From: Chitinophaga oryzae
GTDB lineage: Bacteria; Bacteroidota; Bacteroidia; Chitinophagales; Chitinophagaceae
NCBI RefSeq assembly: GCF_012516375.2
Contig: NZ_CP051204.2
Location: 7,921,501-7,985,500 of the forward strand
DNA length: 64,000 nucleotides
Direction of reading: 5' to 3'
Numbering within the stretch: the stretch's first letter is position 1; every line of letters starts with the position of its first letter. Shown here piece by piece: positions 1 through 6,644 of the stretch. The position numbers were made by a program, and so were the translations under genes. Below the pieces are notes generated by a model, which worked only from the letters and a program-made list of their open reading frames with translations, did no database searches and was not told the DNA's origin.

Positions 1-509
1 TGGGGTATGGACTTATCCACGTGGAAGGAAAGAAAGCCAGTCTGATGGAGATGGATGTCCTGAAGTTATCCCGGACCAAGGACCATTACGAACGCTTACA
101 ACTGATTCACACCCGCGTACATGAATTGATTCAGGAGTTTAAACCAACTTGTTTCGCCATTGAAGCACCCTTCTTCGGGAAGAACGTACAGAGTATGCTG
201 AAGCTCGGCAGAGCACAGGGTGTGGCTATCGCCACCGCCATGCATGCCGGTTTACCCGTAGCGGAGTATTCACCCAAAAAAGTAAAGCAGTCGGTTACCG
301 GTAATGGCAACGCCGACAAGGAGCAGGTGTGGCTGATGCTGCAACGTATTCTCAGTATCGGTGAACGGCCCGATTACTTCGATGCAACGGACGCCCTGGC
401 CGTGGCAGTCTGCCATTTCTACCAGGAAAGCAGTCCACTGGCCGCCGTAAGCAAGGCGAAAGGATGGGAACAGTTTTTGCAAAAACACCCCGAACGGATT
501 TCCAGGTAG
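1..509 (+). CDS. ruvC: RuvC Holliday junction endonuclease, 3' part
   Basis: The reading frame is open from base 3 to the stop at 509, so the true start lies left of the window; the GTG at 21 is internal. RuvC resolves Holliday junctions together with RuvAB. The visible 168 residues begin at GYGLIHVEGKK, which matches the second strand of the RuvC RNase H fold. The acidic residue of AIEAPFFGKN and the two aspartates in FDATDALAVAVCH fit the conserved catalytic carboxylates. The missing part should be only about 15-20 residues, including the first catalytic Asp. The following gene is a separate unit 174 bp away. Confidence 0.95.
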   Translation, partial: GYGLIHVEGKKASLMEMDVLKLSRTKDHYERLQLIHTRVHELIQEFKPTCFAIEAPFFGKNVQSMLKLGRAQGVAIATAMHAGLPVAEYSPKKVKQSVTGNGNADKEQVWLMLQRILSIGERPDYFDATDALAVAVCHFYQESSPLAAVSKAKGWEQFLQKHPERISR

Positions 510-683
510 CTAAAAGGTTATTTCATAAATTCGTAAAATGTAGTTACTTTGTTTGAAATTGTTCATCCTGAATCAATGGCTAACCCGGCAAGGCCGGAAA
601 ATTAGCATCACTATGAAAAATGACCATCATTTGTTAAGCATGAATTGCGCAACAAGCTTTTTATTAATCAGCATCAGGCAAAT

Positions 684-1382
684 ATGAAAGCAAGAATCCT
701 ATTGGTGGAAGATGATGAATATATTGGTGCAGTTACAAAGAAGCGGTTGGAAGAAGCGGGCTACGATGTTGTGCACAGTATAGACGGCCAGGCCGCGTGG
801 GAACAGTTCCAGTTACGCACTTTCGATATTTGTTTGCTCGACGTGGTAATGCCCAAAAAAGACGGCCTCACGCTGGCGCAACAGATCCGCACGGTTAATG
901 ACCACATTCCTATTCTCTTCCTGACCTCCAAAAACGAAAAAGAAGACCGTATCGCCGGCCTCCGGACCGGAGCTGATGACTATATCAGCAAGCCTTTCAG
1001 CATGCAGGAACTGATCCTGCGTATAGAAGTGTTCCTGAAAAGGACCAGAAGCCAGATCGCCAAAAGAAGCACCACTTTCGCTATCGGCAAACTGATGTTT
1101 GACTATGAAGACCTCCGCCTCTACAATGAAACCGGAGAAATCTCCATTTCCCTTACCCAGAAAGAAGCCGAACTGCTCAGATACCTGTGCGAAAACCCCA
1201 ACAAAACACTGAAAAGGGAAGATATCCTTTCTCATGTATGGGGCAAAGACGACTACTTCCTGGGCCGGAGCATGGATGTTTTTGTGACCAAACTCAGAAA
1301 ACACTTCAAGTCTGATCCACATGTGAAACTGGAAACACTGCACGGTGTCGGCTTCCGGTTCAATATCCCTGTGAAGTCATAA
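684..1382 (+). CDS. OmpR/PhoB-family response regulator
   Basis: DNA-binding response regulator of 232 residues. The receiver domain (about 1-118) has the acidic pair D10/D11, the phospho-acceptor D53 in LLDVVMP, T81 and K103 in SKPF. The C-terminal winged helix (about 130-230) has the OmpR-type TQKEAELLRYL and DVFVTKLRKH segments. A TTG at 645 would add 13 residues (RNKLFINQHQANM), but the ATG at 684 begins exactly at the family's usual KARILLVEDD start and is preferred. No sensor kinase is adjacent, so the partner is encoded elsewhere. A weak -7-like TTACTTTG lies at 544-551. Confidence 0.93.
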   Translation: MKARILLVEDDEYIGAVTKKRLEEAGYDVVHSIDGQAAWEQFQLRTFDICLLDVVMPKKDGLTLAQQIRTVNDHIPILFLTSKNEKEDRIAGLRTGADDYISKPFSMQELILRIEVFLKRTRSQIAKRSTTFAIGKLMFDYEDLRLYNETGEISISLTQKEAELLRYLCENPNKTLKREDILSHVWGKDDYFLGRSMDVFVTKLRKHFKSDPHVKLETLHGVGFRFNIPVKS

Positions 1383-1384
1383 TA

Positions 1385-1774
1385 CTACAGCTGCGCTACT
1401 ATCTGTTCCTGGATTGCTTTAAATTCTTCCTCTGACAGTTTCAGCTTGCCGCGCGAAAAATCCATGTCCTGCACGGAATTAATCGGGATAAGGTGCATGT
1501 GCGCATGAGGCACTTCCAGCCCCACCACACTCACCCCCACCCGGTTGCACGGTACCACCTGCTCAATAGCCCTGGCAATAGGCTTGGCAAATACCAACCA
1601 CTCCCTCAATAAATCATCCGAGACGTCAAAAAATTTGTCTGTTTCCACTTTGGGAATCACCAGCGTATGCCCTTTCATCAACGGGAAAATGTCCAAAAAG
1701 GCATAGAAATGCTCGTTTTCCGCAATTTTGTAACTGGGTATCTCTCCTTTGATGATTTTACTGAAGATTGTCAT
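1385..1774 (-). CDS. HIT family (histidine triad) protein
   Basis: Small 129-residue nucleotide-binding hydrolase or transferase of the HIT superfamily. The histidine triad is intact as H90, H92 and H94 in VPHAHMHLIP. The start TIFSKIIKGEIPSYKI is typical of the Hint/HinT branch, whose members hydrolyse adenosine phosphoramidates; the cellular substrate here cannot be read from sequence. It is convergent with the response regulator (stops 2 bp apart). It lies downstream of greA but is separated from it by a terminator and a long inverted repeat, so it probably has its own transcript. Confidence 0.92.
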   Translation of the reverse strand: MTIFSKIIKGEIPSYKIAENEHFYAFLDIFPLMKGHTLVIPKVETDKFFDVSDDLLREWLVFAKPIARAIEQVVPCNRVGVSVVGLEVPHAHMHLIPINSVQDMDFSRGKLKLSEEEFKAIQEQIVAQL

Positions 1775-1781
1775 ATTTGTC

Positions 1782-1924
1782 TATTTTGTTATTTAGTTAT
1801 TTTGTTATTTACTGATTGCCCCCAGGGCGGATTTCATTTACCAAAATAACGAAATACCAACATTAAAAATCTGCAAACCAGATACCCCAATCACTAAATA
1901 ACAAAATATCCAAATAACAAAATG
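1782..1924. repeat. Long imperfect inverted repeat made of TAACAAAA-type words
   Basis: The arms are 1782-1818 and 1888-1924, 37 nt each, matching at about 34 positions. Both arms are built from reiterated words (TATTTTGTTATTT on one side, AAATAACAAAAT on the other). The spacer of about 69 bp contains nothing recognisable. The element lies between the greA terminator and the HIT gene start, and belongs to the class of low-complexity inverted repeats seen elsewhere in this window. Confidence 0.8.
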
Positions 1925-1927
1925 AAA

Positions 1928-1953
1928 AAGGGGCTGCATCGCTGCAACCCCTT
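1928..1953 (-). terminator. Intrinsic terminator of greA
   Basis: Arms 1928-1938 and 1943-1953 form an 11 bp stem with one mismatch and a 4 nt loop. On the minus strand it is followed by TTTTT. It lies 31 bp past the greA stop codon. Confidence 0.8.
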
Positions 1954-1983
1954 CCATATGGTAGAACAGCATCATCCGGGGGA

Positions 1984-2457
1984 TCATACTGATATACTGT
2001 CGATCTTAAACCTGATCACACCATTGGGCGCCTGCACGTCCGCCACGTCACCTACCTGCTTACCCAGCAAGCCCTTCCCGATCGGGGAGGTCACGGAGAT
2101 CTTGCCCGCCTTCAGGTCCGCTTCCGTTTCAGAAACGAGTTGGTAAGTCACGGTTTTCTTGTTGGCCATATTGGTAATGGTCACCTTACATAAAATAGAT
2201 ACTTTGGATGTATCGATGGCATCTGCGCTGACAATACGGGAAGTGGCAATCGCTGCTTCCAGCGTCGCGATTTTAGCCTCGTGTATTCCCTGTGCTTCTT
2301 TGGCGGCATCATATTCGGCATTTTCCTTCAAGTCCCCTTTCTCACGTGCCTCAGAAATAGCACGGGCAATCTCAGCACGACCTTTCGTTTTAAGAAGGGT
2401 GAGCTCGTTCATCATTTGATCCAGGGTTTCTTTCGTAACGTAGTTTATGCCAGACAT
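1984..2457 (-). CDS. greA: Transcription elongation factor GreA
   Basis: 157-residue GreA that rescues backtracked RNA polymerase by stimulating transcript cleavage. The N-terminal half (about 1-75) is the antiparallel coiled coil that enters the polymerase secondary channel, with the acidic tip region around KGDLKENAEYDAAKEAQ. The C-terminal half is the FKBP-like domain ending SPIGKGLLGKQVGDVADVQAPNG...FKIDSI. Length is normal. It is monocistronic: promoter at 2540-2547, terminator at 1928-1953. Its leader of roughly 75 nt contains a complete hairpin plus T-run (2486-2523), suggesting attenuation. Confidence 0.97.
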   Translation of the reverse strand: MSGINYVTKETLDQMMNELTLLKTKGRAEIARAISEAREKGDLKENAEYDAAKEAQGIHEAKIATLEAAIATSRIVSADAIDTSKVSILCKVTITNMANKKTVTYQLVSETEADLKAGKISVTSPIGKGLLGKQVGDVADVQAPNGVIRFKIDSISV

Positions 2458-2485
2458 AACCTGCTTGTTTTTTTATGGTTATAAG

Positions 2486-2523
2486 AAAAAAAAATCAACG
2501 CCTCCATTTGCACAGAAGCGTTG
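2486..2523 (-). terminator. Attenuator-like terminator inside the greA leader
   Basis: Hairpin 2496-2523 (arms CAACGCTTC and GAGGCGTTG on the minus strand, 9 bp including one G-U) is followed, after one A, by nine consecutive T residues. It sits between the greA -7 element and the start codon, so most initiated transcripts could stop here and leave a short leader RNA. The structure is directly visible; the regulatory role is inferred. Confidence 0.75.
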
Positions 2524-2539
2524 TTTACGGGTGTTATTG

Positions 2540-2547
2540 CAAATATA
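2540..2547 (-). promoter_or_regulatory. greA promoter -7 element TATATTTG
   Basis: Perfect match to the Bacteroidota TAnnTTTG -7 consensus. It places the transcription start near 2534 and leaves a leader of about 75 nt that contains the attenuator-like hairpin. Confidence 0.65.
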
Positions 2548-2560
2548 ATAAATTCCGGGT

Positions 2561-2616
2561 AAAGAAAAAAAAACACCCTCCCGAATTAAATCAATTGAAA
2601 ATCAACAATTTAATTC
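2561..2616 (-). terminator. Probable terminator of the rsmA/dehydrogenase operon
   Basis: An A/T-rich stem with arms 2583-2591 and 2608-2616 (GAATTAAAT / ATTTAATTC) lies 27 bp past the dehydrogenase stop and is followed on the minus strand by a run of nine T residues. The stem is weak because it has little GC, so this is only a likely terminator. Confidence 0.4.
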
Positions 2617-2643
2617 AGGATACAAGGTCCGGGGACAAGGACC

Positions 2644-3573
2644 CTACAGGATATTCAGCTTCTCCAGCACGATGCGCGCCATCTTAATGCTCGCCTCGTG
2701 GGAATAACCGGCTATATGTGGTGTCACCACTACATTCGGGGCATTCAGCAACCAGTTCAGCTGCTCTTTCTCCACCGGTGTATAGGTGCCCAGTTTTTCA
2801 TTTTCCAACACATCAAGACAGGCGCCGCCAATGATGCCCTGCTGCAAAGCCGCAATGATATCGGCATTGTTCACCAGCTTGCCCCTGGCAGTATTCATAA
2901 ACCAGACAGGTTTATTAAATGACTGGAAGAAAGCCATATTGGCAATATGCAGCGTCTCTTCCGTCAGCGGCAGATGCAGGCTCACCACATCGGCATTGGT
3001 GAAGATATCGGTCAGGCTGGCCTCTTTTACATCAGCCGTACCGAAGCCTTTCTTGTACTTGTCATACGCCAGTATATTCACATCAAAGCCCTTGAGTTTA
3101 CGGGCAAAGCTGCTGCCGGTATGACCGTAACCGATAATGCCTACCGTTCTGCCATTGAGCTCATAGCCCCGGTTGCCGTCACGCTCCCAGACACCCTGTC
3201 TCAGCTCCAGGTTGCTGCGCAGGATATTGTTGACCAGGCAAAGCAACATGCCCACCGCCTGTTCACCTACTGCGTCCATATTACCTTCAGGGCTGCTGAC
3301 GCAATGAATGCCCTTGCTTTCAGCATAAGGCACATCTATCAGTTCCATCCCGGAACCCAGCCGGCCTATCCATTGAAGCTGCCGGGCATTGTCGATGATA
3401 TTTTTATCTACCCGGATGCGGGTGGTGACAATCAGTCCCACACAATCGGCAATAGCACTATGCACCCCGTCGTAAGTAATGGAAGGATCATATACTACCT
3501 CAAAGCCTTTGTTGTTCAACTGGTCCGTTAAATATGGATGTACCTTAGCGGTAATTAATACTTTTCTGCTCAT
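2644..3573 (-). CDS. D-isomer specific 2-hydroxyacid dehydrogenase (SerA-like)
   Basis: 309-residue NAD-dependent dehydrogenase with the two-domain D-2-hydroxyacid dehydrogenase fold. The Rossmann motif is [16 protein letters not shown] near residue 142. The catalytic triad is present as Arg in [10 protein letters not shown], Glu in CLDVLENE and His in [12 protein letters not shown]. It lacks the C-terminal ACT or ASB domain of classical SerA, resembling the short phosphoglycerate dehydrogenase-like enzymes; the substrate is not certain. Its ATG overlaps the rsmA stop by 4 bp (ATGA), so the two genes are translationally coupled in one operon. Confidence 0.93.
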   Translation of the reverse strand: MSRKVLITAKVHPYLTDQLNNKGFEVVYDPSITYDGVHSAIADCVGLIVTTRIRVDKNIIDNARQLQWIGRLGSGMELIDVPYAESKGIHCVSSPEGNMDAVGEQAVGMLLCLVNNILRSNLELRQGVWERDGNRGYELNGRTVGIIGYGHTGSSFARKLKGFDVNILAYDKYKKGFGTADVKEASLTDIFTNADVVSLHLPLTEETLHIANMAFFQSFNKPVWFMNTARGKLVNNADIIAALQQGIIGGACLDVLENEKLGTYTPVEKEQLNWLLNAPNVVVTPHIAGYSHEASIKMARIVLEKLNIL

Positions 3574-4322
3574 ATCATCTTATGGGATAATGCTGCAAAT
3601 TCAGCAACAGTCAATTCTTCAGCCCTCTTCGTGAAAATCGGGTCCTGCAAAGTTTCCTTGTCGAACAAGGGCTTCAGCGGATTACGGAGTTGTTTCCGGC
3701 GCTGGTTGAACGCTGTTTTCACCAGCACGGTGAACTTCCGTTCGGAAGCAATGTCCGCCGGCTGCTCCAGCCGGGTGAGCCGGATCACGGCCGATTTCAC
3801 CTTCGGCGGCGGATTAAAACAGTTCTCATGCACCTCAAAAAGATACTCTACCTTATAAAAGGCCTGCAACAGCACGCTCAGGATGCCATACTCCTTGCTT
3901 TTATGGGCGGAAGCTATCCGCACAGCCACCTCTTTCTGGAACATACCTACAGCCACGTCCACATGCGCCCGCCACTCCAGCAGCCGGAACATGATCTGTG
4001 TAGAAATGTTGTACGGGAAATTACCGATGATCCGGAACTGGCCTTCAAAAGGCAGGGCGGTATCGAGAATACTTTCGTTTATCAGCTTGCCCTGAATGGC
4101 AGGATACGTTTTCTCCAGGTATTCCACCTTCTCCTTGTCCAGCTCCACCGCCTTGAAATCAATGCCCGGCAGCTGCAACAGGTATTTGGTGATGGCCCCG
4201 CCGCCAGGACCCACTTCCAGCACTTGCTGGCCTTCTATTACAGGTAAGGACTCCACAATCTTCCTGCACATGTTCTCATCTGTGAGGAAATGCTGGCCCA
4301 GTGATTTTTTTAATGTATACAT
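3570..4322 (-). CDS. rsmA: 16S rRNA (adenine1518/1519-N6) dimethyltransferase
   Basis: KsgA/RsmA, which dimethylates the two adjacent adenines of helix 45 in 16S rRNA late in 30S assembly. The 250-residue protein opens with the family start [12 protein letters not shown]. It has the SAM-binding loop [15 protein letters not shown] near residue 46, the catalytic NFPYNIST motif, and a C-terminal helical domain containing [15 protein letters not shown]. An in-frame TTG at 4355 would add 11 residues, but a -7 element at 4332-4339 lies between it and the ATG at 4322, so 4322 is the start with only a few bases of leader. Confidence 0.96.
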   Translation of the reverse strand: MYTLKKSLGQHFLTDENMCRKIVESLPVIEGQQVLEVGPGGGAITKYLLQLPGIDFKAVELDKEKVEYLEKTYPAIQGKLINESILDTALPFEGQFRIIGNFPYNISTQIMFRLLEWRAHVDVAVGMFQKEVAVRIASAHKSKEYGILSVLLQAFYKVEYLFEVHENCFNPPPKVKSAVIRLTRLEQPADIASERKFTVLVKTAFNQRRKQLRNPLKPLFDKETLQDPIFTKRAEELTVAEFAALSHKMI

Positions 4323-4331
4323 GCGTGGCTG

Positions 4332-4339
4332 CAAAGATA
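4332..4339 (-). promoter_or_regulatory. rsmA promoter -7 element TATCTTTG
   Basis: Perfect TAnnTTTG match 9 bp upstream of the rsmA ATG. It predicts a nearly leaderless mRNA and rules out the longer reading frame. It is back to back with the pdxA promoter, 44 bp away. Confidence 0.65.
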
Positions 4340-4383
4340 AGCCTGTTTCTGCCAAAGGCGTAATATTTCTCCCGCAAACTGGC

Positions 4384-4391
4384 TATATTTG
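4384..4391 (+). promoter_or_regulatory. pdxA promoter -7 element TATATTTG
   Basis: Perfect TAnnTTTG match 24 bp before the pdxA ATG. An upstream in-frame TTG (4389) overlaps this element and therefore cannot be the start. Confidence 0.65.
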
Positions 4392-4415
4392 CCTTTCATT
4401 GGAGGCAATATCAGT

Positions 4416-5477
4416 ATGAGCAATACACAGACCAACAAACCGGTTATCGGCATCACCATCGGTGATATCAACAGCATTGGCGCAGAAATCATCATCAAAA
4501 CCTTTCTGGACAACAGGATGATGGAGTTTTGCACGCCGGTGATCTTCGCATCTAATAAAACCATCAACTTCTACCGGAAGCTGATGAATGAAAATAACTT
4601 CAACTACCAGTCTATAAAGGATTTCACCCGGTTGAACCACAAACAGGTGAATGTATACAACTGCTGGGAAGAAGAGGTGCAGATCACACCGGGCGTACTC
4701 AATGAGGCTGGTGGCAAATACGCCGCCCGTGCCCTGGAAGTAGCCATCCAATGCCTGAAAGACGGTCATGTGCAGGGCCTGGTCACTGCCCCCATCCATA
4801 AAAACAACATACAAAGCCAGCAATTCAATTATACCGGTCATACGCCCTACCTGAAGGCGGCCTTCAATGCCAAAGACGTACTGATGTTTATGACCGCCGA
4901 CAATATGCGCGTTGGCCTCCTCACCGAGCATGTGCCCATTGCGGAAGTCTCCAAATTTGTAACAAAAGAAAATATCCTCGCCAAGCTGCAGCTGATGAGA
5001 GAAAGCCTGATAAAGGATTTTGGCATCGATAAACCACGCATCGCGGTATTGGGCCTCAACCCCCATGCAGGCGACGAGGGACTGATCGGCAGAGAAGAAA
5101 TTGAACAGATCGCACCGGCCATCCGGCACGCCAAAGGCAATGGCATCCTTTGCTTCGGCCCGTACAGTGCGGACGCGTTCTTTGCACGGGAAATGTTCAC
5201 ACAGTTTGACGGCGTACTGGCCATGTACCACGACCAGGGCCTGATACCCTTTAAATCCCTCGCCAGCGGCGAAGGCATCAACTATACGGCAGGCCTCAAT
5301 ATTGTCCGTACTTCCCCGGACCATGGCACCGCCTTCGATATCGCCGGTAAAAACCTGGCTGATCCCAACTCTTTCAGACAGGCCATTTTCACCTGCCTCG
5401 ATATCATCGAACAACGGGAACGTTACGCGGAAAACACCCGCAACCCGCTGAAGAAAACAGAACTGGCCTCCGAATAG
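4416..5477 (+). CDS. pdxA: 4-hydroxythreonine-4-phosphate dehydrogenase
   Basis: PdxA of the deoxyxylulose-5-phosphate-dependent pyridoxal phosphate pathway; oxidises 4-phosphohydroxy-L-threonine with NAD. 353 residues, normal length. The N-terminus PVIGITIGDINSIGAEI, the TAPIHK and TGHTPYL (His142) motifs, LNPHAGDEG and the metal-binding MYHDQGLIPFK (His272) are all present. The ATG at 4416 follows a GGAGG about 11 bp upstream and a -7 element at 4384. Divergent from rsmA; in other bacteria pdxA and rsmA are often co-directional neighbours, so the pairing is conserved in content but not in orientation. Confidence 0.96.
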   Translation: MSNTQTNKPVIGITIGDINSIGAEIIIKTFLDNRMMEFCTPVIFASNKTINFYRKLMNENNFNYQSIKDFTRLNHKQVNVYNCWEEEVQITPGVLNEAGGKYAARALEVAIQCLKDGHVQGLVTAPIHKNNIQSQQFNYTGHTPYLKAAFNAKDVLMFMTADNMRVGLLTEHVPIAEVSKFVTKENILAKLQLMRESLIKDFGIDKPRIAVLGLNPHAGDEGLIGREEIEQIAPAIRHAKGNGILCFGPYSADAFFAREMFTQFDGVLAMYHDQGLIPFKSLASGEGINYTAGLNIVRTSPDHGTAFDIAGKNLADPNSFRQAIFTCLDIIEQRERYAENTRNPLKKTELASE

Positions 5478-5486
5478 TACCGCCGG

Positions 5487-5786
5487 TTACTTCGATTTGC
5501 CCACTTTCAGGTAAGCCTGAATGGCATGCACATAATCTTCAAAAGCTTTTTTGCCCGCAGGCGTGATCTTACACAGCGTCTGCGGATAATTGTCCCTGAA
5601 CTGCTTCACCACTTCTATGTAAGCAGCCTCCCGCAACTTATTGATCTGTACACTCAGATTACCCGCTGTCGCATTCGTTCTCTCCTTCAGCAGCGTAAAC
5701 TCCGCCTCCTTTTCACTCAACAACACATTCATGATCGCAAGGCGCAACTGTGAATGTAAAACAGGGTCCAGATCTTTAAAGTCCAT
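5487..5786 (-). CDS. Small winged-helix transcriptional regulator (HTH_34 type)
   Basis: 99-residue single-domain DNA-binding protein. DPVLHSQLRLAIMNVLL is the first helix of the MarR/ArsR-like winged helix used by this family, TAGNLSVQINKLREAAYIEV is the recognition-helix region, and KITPAGKKAFEDYVHAI forms the wing and dimerisation helix. No metal-binding cysteines are present. It ends 9 bp from the convergent pdxA. The regulated gene is not obvious; the upstream gap holds a long inverted repeat and then the TonB-receptor operon. Confidence 0.88.
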   Translation of the reverse strand: MDFKDLDPVLHSQLRLAIMNVLLSEKEAEFTLLKERTNATAGNLSVQINKLREAAYIEVVKQFRDNYPQTLCKITPAGKKAFEDYVHAIQAYLKVGKSK

Positions 5787-5819
5787 ACTATTTATATATT
5801 TTATTATTTAAGCATTTGA

Positions 5820-5956
5820 TTATTTGATTTACGGATTTTGGGATTTTGGGACTTTTTGATGTTGATGTTGATGTTTTTTGTTGAGATTTGGGTGATGTTT
5901 TTGTTCGCACAGGTCTTCCAAAAAATTCCAAAATCCCAAAATCCGTAAATCAATAA
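5820..5956. repeat. Long inverted repeat made of GATTTACGGATTTT words
   Basis: The arms are 5820-5851 and 5926-5956 and pair over about 30 bp with one or two differences. Each arm reiterates GATTTTGG-type words. The loop contains three tandem TTGATG copies (about 5857-5874). It lies between the stop of the exported protein gene and the winged-helix regulator, both on the minus strand, and could act as a terminator. The GATTTACGG word recurs in the repeat at 39691-39757. Confidence 0.82.
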
Positions 5957-5985
5957 TAAAATTTCAAAATAACCAAATAGCCAAA

Positions 5986-6633
5986 TTACTGCGCTTTTGT
6001 CAGCAGTTCTTTTGCATAAGGCTCTCCCCAGTGAGGAGCAATAGCGCTTTCGGGTTTAAAGGCGGCATATTTCTGCAAGGCTGTTTCCAGCATTGTTTTC
6101 GCCTTTGATTTACTGCCGCCGAATTGTTCCGGGGTAAACAGGAGCGACTGGCCCAGCAACAGGTATACGCGCGGGTTTTCTGCGTTGTAGGATTTTGCCA
6201 GCTCGATCTGTTGACCGGCTTCCATACCATACTTCATTCCTCTGCTGGCAGGGTCCACCATCAGTCGCGCTGAAGCCACCAGGGAACGGATACACGCCAC
6301 CTCGGAGTTCTTCGGATTTAAAGTTTCTGCTTTGTCCAGATTGGCGGCAGCTTTGTCTGCCAGTTCATCAATCTTGCCTTTATCCTGACCCACAAAGCAG
6401 GACATTACCTGGCAATAGGCAGCATAGTAATACGGCAGCCACTGCGTTTTTTCCGCTTCGGCAATACGTTCAAAAGTATTGGTTTTAGCTACCAGCGCGT
6501 CGGGCGCAAATGTGCCGCTGCTGTCCAGATCAGCTACCTGTTTGGACATAGCGTCCTGATATTGCGCGGATTGCGCTGCAGCGACCGTTGCCAGTCCGCC
6601 AATCATAAAAAGGGAAAGGAGTAAACGTTTCAT
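5986..6633 (-). CDS. Exported protein with TPR-like helices, function unknown
   Basis: 215 residues. A clear signal peptide (MKRLLLSLFMIGGLATVAAA-QS) is followed by an all-helical, alanine-rich mature part. AANLDKAETLNPKNSEVACIRSLV and AKSYNAENPRVYLLLGQSLLF resemble degenerate tetratricopeptide repeats. The TPR assignment is by pattern only. It starts 11 bp after the TonB-dependent receptor stop, so the two are co-transcribed and it probably acts in the periplasm with the receptor. No catalytic motif is visible. Confidence 0.85.
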   Translation of the reverse strand: MKRLLLSLFMIGGLATVAAAQSAQYQDAMSKQVADLDSSGTFAPDALVAKTNTFERIAEAEKTQWLPYYYAAYCQVMSCFVGQDKGKIDELADKAAANLDKAETLNPKNSEVACIRSLVASARLMVDPASRGMKYGMEAGQQIELAKSYNAENPRVYLLLGQSLLFTPEQFGGSKSKAKTMLETALQKYAAFKPESAIAPHWGEPYAKELLTKAQ

Positions 6634-6644
6634 ATGTGTGTGAA

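Noticed and set aside
4383..5414. Minus-strand frame of 343 codons over pdxA
   Set aside because: pdxA on the plus strand has all family motifs and a promoter; the minus frame has no recognisable domain.
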